Positions 6,791 to 14,609 of a stretch of DNA of 39,060 nucleotides are shown here, piece after piece. The stretch is from a virus: positions 9,677 to 48,736 of IMG/VR virus record IMGVR_UViG_3300002223_000010; one strand, written 5' to 3'. Each line of letters starts with the position of its first letter. Within the stretch, counting starts at the first letter, position 1. The notes below the pieces were generated by a model. The model did no database searches, was not told the DNA's origin, and saw only the letters and a program-made list of their open reading frames with translations. Both the position numbers and the translations under genes were made by a program.

Positions 6791-7881
6791 TCCGTCAAGT
6801 TCAGCCCTGGATCGGAGCGGCAGAGCGCGAAGCGGTCGCGCGCTGCATAGACGACAATTGGCTGACTGAAGGCCCCCGCTGCAAGGAATTCGCCGCGCGC
6901 CTGTGTGAGCTTATCGGGAGCCCCTACGGCGTGTTCGCGCCGAACGGCACGCTTGCCCTCGCGCTTGGTCTGATGGCGCTCGGCATCGGGCGCGGGGATG
7001 AGGTGATCGTTCCCAACTCTACATTCATCGGAAGTGCGAACGCGGTTGTTCTCACGGGCGCGGTGCCGGTTTCCGTGGATATTGAGCCAGATCATTTTCA
7101 GATCGACGTGGCGCAAATCGAGGCGGCAATAACGCCGCGCACGAAGGCGATCATGCCGGTGCATCTATTTGGCACGGCGGCGGATATGGAATTTATCGAA
7201 GGGCTGGCTGAGGCGCGCAATCTATTCGTGATTGAGGACGCCTGCCAGGGCATCGGCGTTACGACCTTCGACGGCCCCCACGTCGGCAGCATTGGTGATG
7301 TGGGCTGTTTCTCATTCTTCGCCGACAAGACAATTACCACGGGCGAGGGCGGCTTTATCGTTTGCCGTGATATGGCGGTTTACGAACGCCTGCTGTTGCT
7401 CCGAAACCAGGGGCGTCCGAACAGCGGGACGTTTATTCACCCGTCCATCGGCTGGAATTTCCGCATTACGGACATGCAGGCGGCCATTGGTCTAGCACAA
7501 ATGGACCGGCTTGAAGTCATCATAGACCGCAAGCAGCGCATCTATGCCGCCTATCGCGAAGAGCTGGAAGGCGTCTCGCAAATCCGTATTCTATCCGCCG
7601 CGCCGAATAGCAATCTCGTCCCGTTCCGCCTTGTCATCATGTGCGACCGTGCGCCGGAACTTTCCGAGCATTTGCGGGCGAACGGCGTAGAGCCGCGCGG
7701 ATTCTTCTATCCCTTGCACCGGCAGCCGTGTTTCAGCGCTGGCCGTGCGGCACAGCGAGACGATAAATTTCCCGTTTCGATCCGCGCGCATGAACGCGGC
7801 CTGTGCCTTCCGATCTATCCGACGATGGCGGAGGCCGATGTTTCCACGGTAATAAGGGCGATAAAGGTGTTTTATGCGTAA
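6787..7881 (+). CDS. DegT/DnrJ/EryC1 PLP-dependent sugar aminotransferase
   Basis: 364 residues, full family length. It begins near QPWIGAAEREAVARCIDDNWLTEGP, typical of perosamine/DegT-type aminotransferases. GVFAPNGTLALALGL is the phosphate-binding loop, VIEDACQGIGV carries the Asp that binds the PLP pyridine nitrogen, and FSFFADKTITTGEGGF holds the Schiff-base lysine. NFRITDMQAAIGLAQMDRL is the usual subunit-contact block. The predicted product is an amino sugar from a keto-NDP-sugar, feeding the glycosyltransferases. ATG overlaps the epimerase stop. Confidence 0.9.
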   Translation: MIRQVQPWIGAAEREAVARCIDDNWLTEGPRCKEFAARLCELIGSPYGVFAPNGTLALALGLMALGIGRGDEVIVPNSTFIGSANAVVLTGAVPVSVDIEPDHFQIDVAQIEAAITPRTKAIMPVHLFGTAADMEFIEGLAEARNLFVIEDACQGIGVTTFDGPHVGSIGDVGCFSFFADKTITTGEGGFIVCRDMAVYERLLLLRNQGRPNSGTFIHPSIGWNFRITDMQAAIGLAQMDRLEVIIDRKQRIYAAYREELEGVSQIRILSAAPNSNLVPFRLVIMCDRAPELSEHLRANGVEPRGFFYPLHRQPCFSAGRAAQRDDKFPVSIRAHERGLCLPIYPTMAEADVSTVIRAIKVFYA

Positions 7882-7899
7882 AATCAGTGGTGAAGCAAG

Positions 7900-8076
7900 A
7901 TGGATAAAGATCAGAGAATCGCAGACATGGTTGGACAAATCGTCCGTGTATTCGTGAGCAACCGCCACGATTTTGTTCGTAGGGCACAGGTGCTGGCCAC
8001 CAACCGTGATGATCTTTACGTGCGGTGGTTGGATTATAGTCTCCCGAACGAATGGATACCAGCAAGATGGCTTTAG
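7900..8076 (+). CDS. Small hypothetical protein (58 aa)
   Basis: It reads MDKDQRIADMVGQIVRVFVS, then a basic stretch and LYVRWLDYSLPNEWIPARWL. This could be a small beta-barrel-like protein. The family is not recognised. A weak GGTGAAG lies upstream. It overlaps the start of the next gene in another frame, a sign that both may be translated by coupling. Confidence 0.5.
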   Translation: MDKDQRIADMVGQIVRVFVSNRHDFVRRAQVLATNRDDLYVRWLDYSLPNEWIPARWL

Positions 8077-8327
8077 GGACTCAAGTGAAAGCGCCGAAAC
8101 TCACAGACACGGGCAAGCGCCTCACGGCCGAGCAAACCAAGCGCATCGAAGATGCGAGGAAAAACCCCGTGATGAGCATCGATTTGAAGAGGGGACAGAC
8201 GATCCTCGACAATACGCCGCCACATTATTGGGTTCGGCAAGCGGCCATCGAGCACGGGCTACCGGAAGGACGAAAGTATGGTGCGGACACCGCGACCGGC
8301 CAGATTTTCTTTGTTGAATACGAATAA
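8052..8327 (+). CDS. Hypothetical protein (91 aa)
   Basis: It starts at 8052 or 8067 (both ATG, neither with a strong ribosome site). The product is basic, with a helix around RLTAEQTKRIEDARKNP and a compact C-terminal half ending GQIFFVEYE. It is not recognised. After its stop the same frame stays open as NYRRPERDEIEKVKRG, up to a TAA just inside the next gene; this may be the remnant of a longer C-terminus. Confidence 0.55.
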   Translation: MDTSKMALGTQVKAPKLTDTGKRLTAEQTKRIEDARKNPVMSIDLKRGQTILDNTPPHYWVRQAAIEHGLPEGRKYGADTATGQIFFVEYE

Positions 8328-8376
8328 GTTCTGAATTATCGCCGCCCTGAGCGCGATGAGATTGAAAAGGTGAAGC

Positions 8377-9066
8377 GTGGATAAATTCTGGCAGCACTAC
8401 GACACGCTCTATGCGGGCAAGGATTACGCGGCAGAGGTCAAAACAATAACGCCACTTCTTGGCGAGCCGGGGCGGCTTTTAGATATCGGATGCGGGACTG
8501 GTGAGCACGCAATCCAATTTGTGCTCCTTGGCTTTTCGGTTTGCGGCGTTGATACGGATATGGGCGCGATTGAAATAGCCTGCGGCAAGGATATCTTCTG
8601 CGCGGATTTTGTATGTTCCTCCATCGAGAAACTGCCGTGCCGTGAATTTGACGCGGCCGTGAGCCTGTTCAATGTGGTCAATTATATAATGACCGAAGCA
8701 GCGCTCGTTTCTTTCTTTGCGGCGATACGCCAGCGGTTGAAAGTTGGTGCCCCCTTCATCTTCGATTGCTGGAATGGCGAAGCAGCGCTTGCCGATCCCC
8801 CGCGCGTGAAGATAACGGAATATGGAACGGTAACGCCGGCGCTGGACCGCGAAGCGCGCCGCGTTCACATGAAGGCCGAGCTTACTGTCAACGGCGATTC
8901 GTTCACGCATGAATACGATCACCGGCTATGGACGATAGCGGAGCTGAAGGCAGCGCTCTGGAACGCGGGCTTTACTGCAATTCATGTCGCACCTTGGATG
9001 CGGCCAGCAGAGACGGCAACCGCGAACGATTGGAAGATCATGTTCATTTGCAGGAACGGCGCATGA
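8377..9066 (+). CDS. Class I SAM methyltransferase (229 aa)
   Basis: GTG start with AAAAGG upstream. It begins MDKFWQHYDTLYAGKDY, then RLLDIGCGTGEHAIQFVLLG (SAM-binding motif I), VCGVDTD (motif II acidic residue), EFDAAVSLFNVVNYI and IFDCWNGEA. The layout matches Methyltransf_11/25 enzymes used on sugars in surface-polysaccharide and antibiotic clusters. The next methyltransferase begins within its stop codon. Confidence 0.8.
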   Translation: MDKFWQHYDTLYAGKDYAAEVKTITPLLGEPGRLLDIGCGTGEHAIQFVLLGFSVCGVDTDMGAIEIACGKDIFCADFVCSSIEKLPCREFDAAVSLFNVVNYIMTEAALVSFFAAIRQRLKVGAPFIFDCWNGEAALADPPRVKITEYGTVTPALDREARRVHMKAELTVNGDSFTHEYDHRLWTIAELKAALWNAGFTAIHVAPWMRPAETATANDWKIMFICRNGA

Positions 9067-9629
9067 CCGTCATCGAAGGACGCCAGCACGCCACGACACT
9101 TGTGGAAATCCGCCGCGATCACGTCGAGCGCTACCGCTTTGCAGCGCTTCACGCGCGCGGGACGGTTGCCGATCTTGGCTGCGGTATCGGCTACGGCTCA
9201 AACATCATGGCGACGGCGGGGCGCAAGGTCCACGCTTACGACAAATCAGCCGATGCAATCTCGTTCGGAGAGCAACATTGGGACCATCCCAATATCACAT
9301 GGATCGCGCTTCCGCTCGAAGGCTACTCGAAGATCATTTCCGATTGGGCCGTATGTTTCGAGGTAATCGAACATCTGGAAAATCCGCTCAAGCTATTGCA
9401 GTCGATCAAAGCCCCGCTTTTAATTTGCAGCGTGCCGAACGAGGACGTTATGCCGTTCGATCCAAAACGTCACAGCTATCATCATCGCCATTATACGCGC
9501 GATGAATTTGGCGCGCTTCTGACGGCAACAGGCTGGCGCGTCACGGGCTGGCATGGGCAGCAAGGTAAGCAATCTCCCGTCGAGCCGGACGTAAACGGCA
9601 TGACGCTGATAGCGATGTGCGAGCGATGA
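9063..9629 (+). CDS. Class I SAM methyltransferase (188 aa)
   Basis: ATG overlaps the previous stop. VADLGCGIGYGSNIMATAG is motif I, VHAYDKS follows the second strand, and CFEVIEHLENPLKLLQSI is the typical EVIEHL block of UbiE/COQ5-like methyltransferases. The end contains HRHYTRDEFGALLTATGW, a common C-terminal cap. It is the fourth methyltransferase in the island, so the glycan product is probably heavily methylated, or several phage-specific glycans are made. Confidence 0.8.
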   Translation: MTVIEGRQHATTLVEIRRDHVERYRFAALHARGTVADLGCGIGYGSNIMATAGRKVHAYDKSADAISFGEQHWDHPNITWIALPLEGYSKIISDWAVCFEVIEHLENPLKLLQSIKAPLLICSVPNEDVMPFDPKRHSYHHRHYTRDEFGALLTATGWRVTGWHGQQGKQSPVEPDVNGMTLIAMCER

Positions 9630-9880
9630 TAAGAACGATTACCGACGCCAGAACGAAGATGTGCCCGCTGGCCCCAATGCCCGCAAAGTGCGTGGCTTCT
9701 GACTGTATGGCGTGGGAGCCGATGGGAGGCGAAGGCGAAAGCGCGCGAGGGTATTGCGCGGTTTTCTTGGCCTCAATTAGAGACAGGCCGGCGCCAGGGC
9801 GGAAGCAGAAGCCGAAGGACAATATTCGGACGCTCAGGATTGTGACGCCGCTAAAGCCGACAGACAGAGGCGCTGCATGA
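9626..9880 (+). CDS. Small Cys-containing phage protein (84 aa)
   Basis: ATG overlaps the preceding stop (ATGA). KMCPLAPMPAKCVASDCMAW places three cysteines within 15 residues, as in small phage zinc-type proteins whose core reads CxxSxCMAW; the C-terminal half is basic and looks disordered. The stop overlaps the start of the GT11-like gene. Confidence 0.6.
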   Translation: MIRTITDARTKMCPLAPMPAKCVASDCMAWEPMGGEGESARGYCAVFLASIRDRPAPGRKQKPKDNIRTLRIVTPLKPTDRGAA

Positions 9881-10536
9881 TCGTAGACATTCGCGGTGGC
9901 CTTGGAACCCAGGTGCTCGAATTGATGGGCCAGTACGCCCTCGCGATTGAGCGCGGGCAGACGATCACCGGAATTCGTATCAATGGCGGCGGCGGCATCG
10001 AGGAATCCCGGTATAGCTATGTTGGTGACATATTTCAGAACCTTCCGCCCGTAACGCATGTTGACGGCGTGGCGAAGCTCGGGATTTTTAAGGACTGGTC
10101 GATATTTCGCCTGATCCTCAAGCACCGTGAGAGGATACTGCATCAGATTGGGTCGCTGCGGTCCTTTGGCGCGATACGTTGCGACCGTCTTCTGCATGTG
10201 CGTACTGGCGATTACGAATTTGTCTCGATGGAGCGCTATATCGAGTTTGCGCGCGGTCGCCATGGGTTGGCGTGTATCGGCAATAACGACGCGCATATAA
10301 ACGTAGTGCCTGGATCGAACGTATCGACAGGCAGCGCTGCGGGCGATTGGTTCACATGCCTGTACGCGCGCGAGCTTTTTACATCGGCAACGACATTTAC
10401 CATCAGCACGCTTTTCGTTGACCCGACGAAGCGGGTATCTATGTGGGCGAAGCAGGATGGCGAGGTGTTCGCAAAGACGCTTGGGCCTCTGATGCGAGAA
10501 CTCCAGGGAGCGTTCCCGAATTTCAAATGGATATAA
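9877..10536 (+). CDS. Fucosyltransferase-like (GT11-type) protein
   Basis: VDIRGGLGTQVLELMGQYAL resembles the N-terminal GGLGNQ loop of GT11 alpha-1,2-fucosyltransferases, and LLHVRTGDYEFV resembles their HVRRGDY donor-binding motif. At 219 residues it is shorter than the roughly 280-300 of cellular enzymes, and the Asn/Gln and second Arg positions vary, so the donor may not be GDP-fucose. It probably transfers a sugar in the cytoplasm. It overlaps the dioxygenase gene by ten bases. Confidence 0.55.
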   Translation: MIVDIRGGLGTQVLELMGQYALAIERGQTITGIRINGGGGIEESRYSYVGDIFQNLPPVTHVDGVAKLGIFKDWSIFRLILKHRERILHQIGSLRSFGAIRCDRLLHVRTGDYEFVSMERYIEFARGRHGLACIGNNDAHINVVPGSNVSTGSAAGDWFTCLYARELFTSATTFTISTLFVDPTKRVSMWAKQDGEVFAKTLGPLMRELQGAFPNFKWI

Positions 10537-11321
10537 CTCGCACAAACGCGAAGGACTTTGGCCGCTACCCGGAACTGCTCGGGCCGCATATTCAACGCAT
10601 CATGCGCGCGCGTGAGGCGGCAGAGAACTACATGGTCAATCCGCGCGCGCTGTTAACGGAAGGGCTCGCTCGGTTTGAGGATTTTACCTATCAGCACATT
10701 GGCCTAGCGGCGCGGATCGCTGCTGAAATTCAGGCCATTGCGCCTGGCGATAGCAAGCGCGCGGACAGCCTTGTTTCGGCCACAAGCCCAGCCAGCGCCT
10801 CCCGCATGTGCGCGGAAGTCATACGCGCGGCGGTGTGCGAAATGTTTGGCAATCGCCGCGCGGAAGCGGAACGAAAATTCGGCGCGAGCACGTACCTTCA
10901 GCACCTCGTCAATTCGCCGGACGATAACGACAAGCAGAAGGTTTTCCATTCCGATACGTTTTTCCCGGCGCTCAAGTTCTGGTATTTTCCGCAAGCCGTT
11001 GACGTTGACGACGGGCCGCTTTGGTACGTCCCAAATTCGCCGGTCCTCACCCCTCAATTGCTCGCATGGCATCAGCGGCAGGTTGACGATATTGCGGCGG
11101 GGAAGGTCGAGCCGTGGCGCGGGCACGGGCACACAGAAGGAAGCCTCCGCATCAACCTGGAAGAAATAGCTGCGCTCGGTTTGAAACCGGAGCCCGTCAC
11201 GGTCGAAGCTGATACATTAGTGGTCGTGAATGTTTGGGGTTTTCATGCGCGTGGCAACACAAAGACGACGACGCATCGGCTTTCGATCCACGGGTCAATT
11301 AGATTGGATCATCCGTTATGA
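10527..11321 (+). CDS. PhyH-type Fe(II)/2-oxoglutarate dioxygenase
   Basis: 264 residues; ATG at 10527 chosen because it overlaps the preceding stop and follows GAATTTC. KVFHSDTFFPALK contains the HxD pair that binds iron; VVVNVWGFHARGNTKTTTHR supplies the distal His and the Arg for 2-oxoglutarate, the order seen in phytanoyl-CoA dioxygenase-like proteins. A WYFPQAV and GPLWYVPNSP segment forms the central jelly-roll strands. In a glycan cluster it probably hydroxylates or oxidises a sugar or lipid-linked substrate; the substrate is inferred only. Confidence 0.75.
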   Translation: MDITRTNAKDFGRYPELLGPHIQRIMRAREAAENYMVNPRALLTEGLARFEDFTYQHIGLAARIAAEIQAIAPGDSKRADSLVSATSPASASRMCAEVIRAAVCEMFGNRRAEAERKFGASTYLQHLVNSPDDNDKQKVFHSDTFFPALKFWYFPQAVDVDDGPLWYVPNSPVLTPQLLAWHQRQVDDIAAGKVEPWRGHGHTEGSLRINLEEIAALGLKPEPVTVEADTLVVVNVWGFHARGNTKTTTHRLSIHGSIRLDHPL

Positions 11322-12133
11322 AAGTCATCGCTTTTATCCCAGGGTATAACGCGAAGCATTGCGAAATTTTGGGGGCGCTTGCGTCTGGCATTCCCGGAGC
11401 TGTTGCCAGAGATGTGCGTGAGTACGAGCCCTGTGATGTTGCGATCATATTCGGCGGCGTAAAAAAATCTTTCCCCGCGACGTGGACAAAGCAGGAAATC
11501 CTCAACCGTCATTCTGGCCGCTCTCTTATCATGGTGGAATCCGCCTTCGTAAAGCGCGGGCAGTATTGGGCGGTAGGGTGGGGCGGGTGTGCGGGTAACG
11601 CGGATTTCAGAAGCGAGGGGGTGCCGTTTGACCGCTGGCTCTCTTTCGACATTCCCGGCAAGCCGTGGCAAGTGCGCCCCGATGGCCCCGTTGTCGTATG
11701 CGGGCAGCTCTTGCGTGATGTTCAAATCCAGGACGTGGATCATCCGAAATGGTGCCGCGAGACGGTCGCATATTTCGAGGCGCTTGGCGTGCCGGTGTTA
11801 TTCCGCCCGCATCCGAAAATGGAAATGACGGGAGACTACGGGGTGGACAGCAAATACTTTGACGAGCGCCCACTCGACAATATCCTGAGCGTGGCCCGCT
11901 GCTTCGTCACCTGGAATTCCACGTCGGCGGTTGATGCGGTCATTGCAGGCGTTCCCGTCATGGTCGGGGATAAAAGCTCAATCTCATGGCCGGTGGGTGT
12001 TCATGGGCTTTGCCATCCCGACGATCTGATATTCCCCGAACGCCAGCCGTGGTTATCGGGGCTTGGATATTCCCAGTGGTCAATGGCCGATCTTCGCGCG
12101 GGTCTTCCGTGGCGGCATCTGACGCGGCCATGA
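11318..12133 (+). CDS. GT-B-like/capsule-polysaccharide-type transferase
   Basis: 271 residues beginning MKVIAFIPGYNAKHCEI. The C-terminal half has VLFRPHPKMEM, then LDNILSVARCFVTWNSTSAVDAV and AGVPVMVGD, a pattern typical of the nucleotide-sugar-binding domain of capsule polysaccharide/Kdo-transferase-like GT-B enzymes (HPK motif, then a Ser/Thr-Asn-Ser loop). It probably adds a sugar to a growing glycan. The start overlaps the dioxygenase stop by four bases. Confidence 0.65.
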   Translation: MKVIAFIPGYNAKHCEILGALASGIPGAVARDVREYEPCDVAIIFGGVKKSFPATWTKQEILNRHSGRSLIMVESAFVKRGQYWAVGWGGCAGNADFRSEGVPFDRWLSFDIPGKPWQVRPDGPVVVCGQLLRDVQIQDVDHPKWCRETVAYFEALGVPVLFRPHPKMEMTGDYGVDSKYFDERPLDNILSVARCFVTWNSTSAVDAVIAGVPVMVGDKSSISWPVGVHGLCHPDDLIFPERQPWLSGLGYSQWSMADLRAGLPWRHLTRP

Positions 12134-12807
12134 CTGGCGAGCACATTCCCTGGGGTCGGATTGAAACCAGCGCTGAGCGGGTGCTGATAATCGGCGCGGG
12201 GCCATCTTTGGGCGAGGTCAAAAAATCCGCCATCGTCCACGCCCGCGAGGGTGGCGCGCATATCATCGTCGTCAATGCAGCGATCATCGCGGCCCGATGC
12301 GCTCAGGATTGGTTTAGCCTAGACTTTGACGAGCGGACGCGGGCGCTATCCAAAAAGTGTGAGGACAAAACCCGCGTGATCGCGGCGGTGCCGGATGACT
12401 TTGGCACGTCGGACGCCCGGATACCGCAGCACAGATGCACATTACCCGAAGGAGTGCTCTATCTTCGGCGGATTGAGGGATCAGGGGCGCTCAAGTCCAA
12501 AGCCCGACTTTGCGATGACCAGGGGGCCATCCACACGGGAAATTCGATCTGGGGGGCGTTCGGCGTTGCGTGGCATCTTCGCGCCCGCAAGGTAGCGTTT
12601 CTGGGTCTGGACGGCACGGAAGCGCCTGGCTGGCCTGGGGCTCACAAGCCGCGCGGGCTTGAACATCTTAACGAGCTGTTCGCGACGGCGGTTCCTCAGA
12701 TTGAAGATCGCGGCGTGGAGGTGCGAATTGGAAACCCTCATAGCCGGGTGCGATGTTTCCCCCGCTTACCGGCATCTGAGGTCTTGGACTGGATTAGCAC
12801 GGATTAG
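12130..12807 (+). CDS. DUF115/MptE-like nucleotide-binding protein, possible glycosyltransferase
   Basis: ATG at 12130 overlaps the previous stop. RVLIIGAGPSLGEVKKS is the glycine-rich N-terminal loop and HTGNSIWGAFGVAWHLRARK plus VAFLGLDGTE match the second conserved block of DUF115-like proteins, some of which act on flagellin or sialic-acid-type sugars. It is the last gene of the glycan island and converges with a small minus-strand gene, overlapping by four bases. The reaction is not resolvable. Confidence 0.55.
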   Translation: MTGEHIPWGRIETSAERVLIIGAGPSLGEVKKSAIVHAREGGAHIIVVNAAIIAARCAQDWFSLDFDERTRALSKKCEDKTRVIAAVPDDFGTSDARIPQHRCTLPEGVLYLRRIEGSGALKSKARLCDDQGAIHTGNSIWGAFGVAWHLRARKVAFLGLDGTEAPGWPGAHKPRGLEHLNELFATAVPQIEDRGVEVRIGNPHSRVRCFPRLPASEVLDWISTD

Positions 12808-12986
12808 GCTACGGCTCCGCGCACTCTCGGCCCTTTCGCGGGCACAACGGGGTCTTGCGTGAAGCCGCGCCGCTCAAGATCGGCAACGGATTCGTCAGGG
12901 ACCGTGATACGGCCGTCAACGATTTCATAGGTCTTGCCGTCCGCCGACACGGGCGAATGGGTATTCTTTGGGGCACGCATACGCAT
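12804..12986 (-). CDS. Small hypothetical protein (60 aa), minus strand
   Basis: A GAAGGA ribosome site precedes ATG at 12986. The product reads MRMRAPKNTHSPVSADGKTY then EIVDGRITVPDESVADLERRG, a short beta-rich protein of the kind common in phage structural regions. It runs opposite to the surrounding late operon, downstream of the lipoprotein gene. The family is not known to me. Confidence 0.6.
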   Translation of the reverse strand: MRMRAPKNTHSPVSADGKTYEIVDGRITVPDESVADLERRGFTQDPVVPAKGPRVRGAVA

Positions 12987-12989
12987 GGG

Positions 12990-13082
12990 CTACCATCCTT
13001 CGGGGACGATCATTTCGTGGGGCGCACAATCGCGCGTGATCCCGTTAACGAAGGGGATCGCCGCCAGAGGAATGATCAGCAA
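12990..13082 (-). CDS. Possible tiny protein (30 aa)
   Basis: TTG start; the product is LLIIPLAAIPFVNGITRDC (TTG read as Met) and then APHEMIVPEGW. It fills the gap between the lipoprotein and the 60-aa gene, and its end carries the ribosome site of the latter. The start codon and ribosome site are weak, so it may be an untranslated spacer. Confidence 0.3.
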   Translation of the reverse strand: MLIIPLAAIPFVNGITRDCAPHEMIVPEGW

Positions 13083-13112
13083 GGTAACGCGAAATTCCGG
13101 GGGCAGGTTCCG

Positions 13113-13481
13113 CTAAGGGCAGAACCTTTCCGCATCCGATGCGCGCGTGGGGCGGCCGTTTGCGAACCAGACATAACCGCCGCGCTCGCCAACATAGCCG
13201 CCGAAACCGTTCTTGGCATTGTACAGCACCGGCACGGCCCAACCGTAAAAGCGGCCATAGATGCCGATGAGACAGCTTGAGCGGAAACCCTCGCCTACTT
13301 GAATCATGGCGGTGTAGGGGTCTCTCAGGCGCGAGCGGACCAGAGTTTCGGTTTGCGCTTTGTAATCGGCCGGCAATTGGCCCGCGTCCATTTCCGTGTT
13401 CGCGCCGATGAAATTGCCGCCCGGCGTTCCCGCGCATCCGGCAAGAACGATGGCGAGCAAGCAGGCTCCTAAAGTCTTCAT
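13113..13481 (-). CDS. Putative lipoprotein (122 aa), moron-like
   Basis: MKTLGACLLAIVLAGCAGTP is a clear type II signal peptide with lipobox LAGC, so the mature protein would be lipid-anchored at a membrane. The rest contains TLVRSRLRDPYTAMIQVGEG and several aromatic Gly-rich strands; the LRDPYTA element occurs in small secreted bacterial proteins. Upstream lie AGAGGGT as ribosome site and TAAAAT (13504-13509) as a possible -10, with no good -35. Its reversed orientation inside the late operon suggests an independently expressed moron, perhaps acting in superinfection exclusion (inference). Confidence 0.75.
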   Translation of the reverse strand: MKTLGACLLAIVLAGCAGTPGGNFIGANTEMDAGQLPADYKAQTETLVRSRLRDPYTAMIQVGEGFRSSCLIGIYGRFYGWAVPVLYNAKNGFGGYVGERGGYVWFANGRPTRASDAERFCP

Positions 13482-13606
13482 GTTACCCTCTCTTTATGGG
13501 CCTATTTTAGCATGATCCCGGCGGCGCGCTAGGATTTTGCCGCCCTTAAAGGTATTGTCCGGTGTTCGCGCCGTGAGGCGTCACGACCTAAAAAGGGGCC
13601 TAGATA

Positions 13607-14269
13607 TTGGCGCTCGTCCTCGTTACCGCACCATCCGTTGAGCCGTTGACGGCCTCGGAAACGTGGCAGCATCTTCGCGTTCCCCTGACCGGAAGCCCGG
13701 AAGCGCCCGCCGATGCTACGTTAATCGCCAACCTCCTTACCGCTGCCCGGCAGACGCTTGACGGCAAGGACGGATGGCTAGGGCGTTGCCTTTGCCAGCA
13801 AACTTGGGATCTGAAATTAGACGCCTTCCCGCGCGGGCGGAATGTGCAATCGGGCTACCGTGGCACGCTCGCGGCTGCGGATTGTATCGAGGTCCCGCTT
13901 CCGCCCCTTCGCAGCGTGACCAGTATTACCTACGTCGATCAGGACGGCACGACGCAAACGCTTTCGAGCACGCTCTACACCGTGGACAGCTCAAGCGAAC
14001 CCGCGCGCATCACCCCGGCCTATGGCGAGGTCTGGCCGTCTACGCGCGATCAGGTGAACGCGGTGACGGTTCGCTTTGTTGCCGGATACGATCCGGGCTC
14101 GCCAGCCGATTACCGCGCGAACGTCCCGTGGGGGATCAAATTCGGCTTGCTGCAAATCCTCACCGATATGTACGAGACGCGCCAAACGCTTCAGCCAATG
14201 CAGGCTTACGAGGTTCCCGAAGGCGTGCAGCGGTATCTCTCCCAATATCGCATGTGGGAATTTTTCTAA
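13607..14269 (+). CDS. Head-tail connector protein (HK97 gp6-like)
   Basis: TTG start at 13607 after AAAAAGGGG. The 220-residue product has a helical N-terminal part (TASETWQHLRV, DATLIANLLTAARQTLDG), QTWDLKLDAFPRG, a beta section around PLRSVTSITYVDQDG, and a C-terminal helix bundle (WGIKFGLLQILTDMYETRQ), the layout of the gp6/Phage_connect family. It would form the ring between portal and tail. It marks the return to structural genes after the glycan island. A CGCC-gtga-GGCG hairpin (13569-13580) lies in the leader. Confidence 0.8.
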   Translation: MALVLVTAPSVEPLTASETWQHLRVPLTGSPEAPADATLIANLLTAARQTLDGKDGWLGRCLCQQTWDLKLDAFPRGRNVQSGYRGTLAAADCIEVPLPPLRSVTSITYVDQDGTTQTLSSTLYTVDSSSEPARITPAYGEVWPSTRDQVNAVTVRFVAGYDPGSPADYRANVPWGIKFGLLQILTDMYETRQTLQPMQAYEVPEGVQRYLSQYRMWEFF

Positions 14270-14605
14270 ATGATCTCCGGGCGCATGGACCGCCGGATCA
14301 CGCTCCGCGCGCTGGTGGAGACCCAGGACGCGACCGGCGAACCTGTTCAAAGCTGGTCCACGTTTGCGACCGTTTGGAGCGAGCGCCGCGACACGCGGGG
14401 AAGCGAGCGCTTCCAAAGCGATCAGGTTCTCCCGATACGTTCAACGGTTTTCATTATGCGCTGGCTCGCCGGGGTACGCGAGACGATGACCATCCTCGAC
14501 GTTGACGGCTCGGTTTATGACATCAAGGGATTGGCCGAGAACGAGCGCACCGGATTTTTGGAGATAACCGCTGAGGCTCGCAATCCCGTAGCGGTGGGGG
14601 CTTAG
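14270..14605 (+). CDS. Head-tail adaptor/head closure protein (SPP1 gp16/HK97 gp7-type)
   Basis: 111 residues; it starts directly after the connector stop. MISGRMDRRITLRALVETQD then a SWSTFATVWSERR strand and VYDIKGLAENERT are the usual signature of Phage_H_T_join proteins: RITL strand, a W in TVWAE-like position, and a C-terminal strand. It completes the neck ring after DNA packaging. Its order between connector and tail completion genes is canonical. Confidence 0.85.
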   Translation: MISGRMDRRITLRALVETQDATGEPVQSWSTFATVWSERRDTRGSERFQSDQVLPIRSTVFIMRWLAGVRETMTILDVDGSVYDIKGLAENERTGFLEITAEARNPVAVGA

Positions 14606-14609
14606 GCCG

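Noticed and set aside
9541-10545. Long minus-strand frame of 334 codons
   Set aside because: It is the mirror of the GT11-like gene and neighbours; composition is unlike a protein and it has no ribosome site or known motif.
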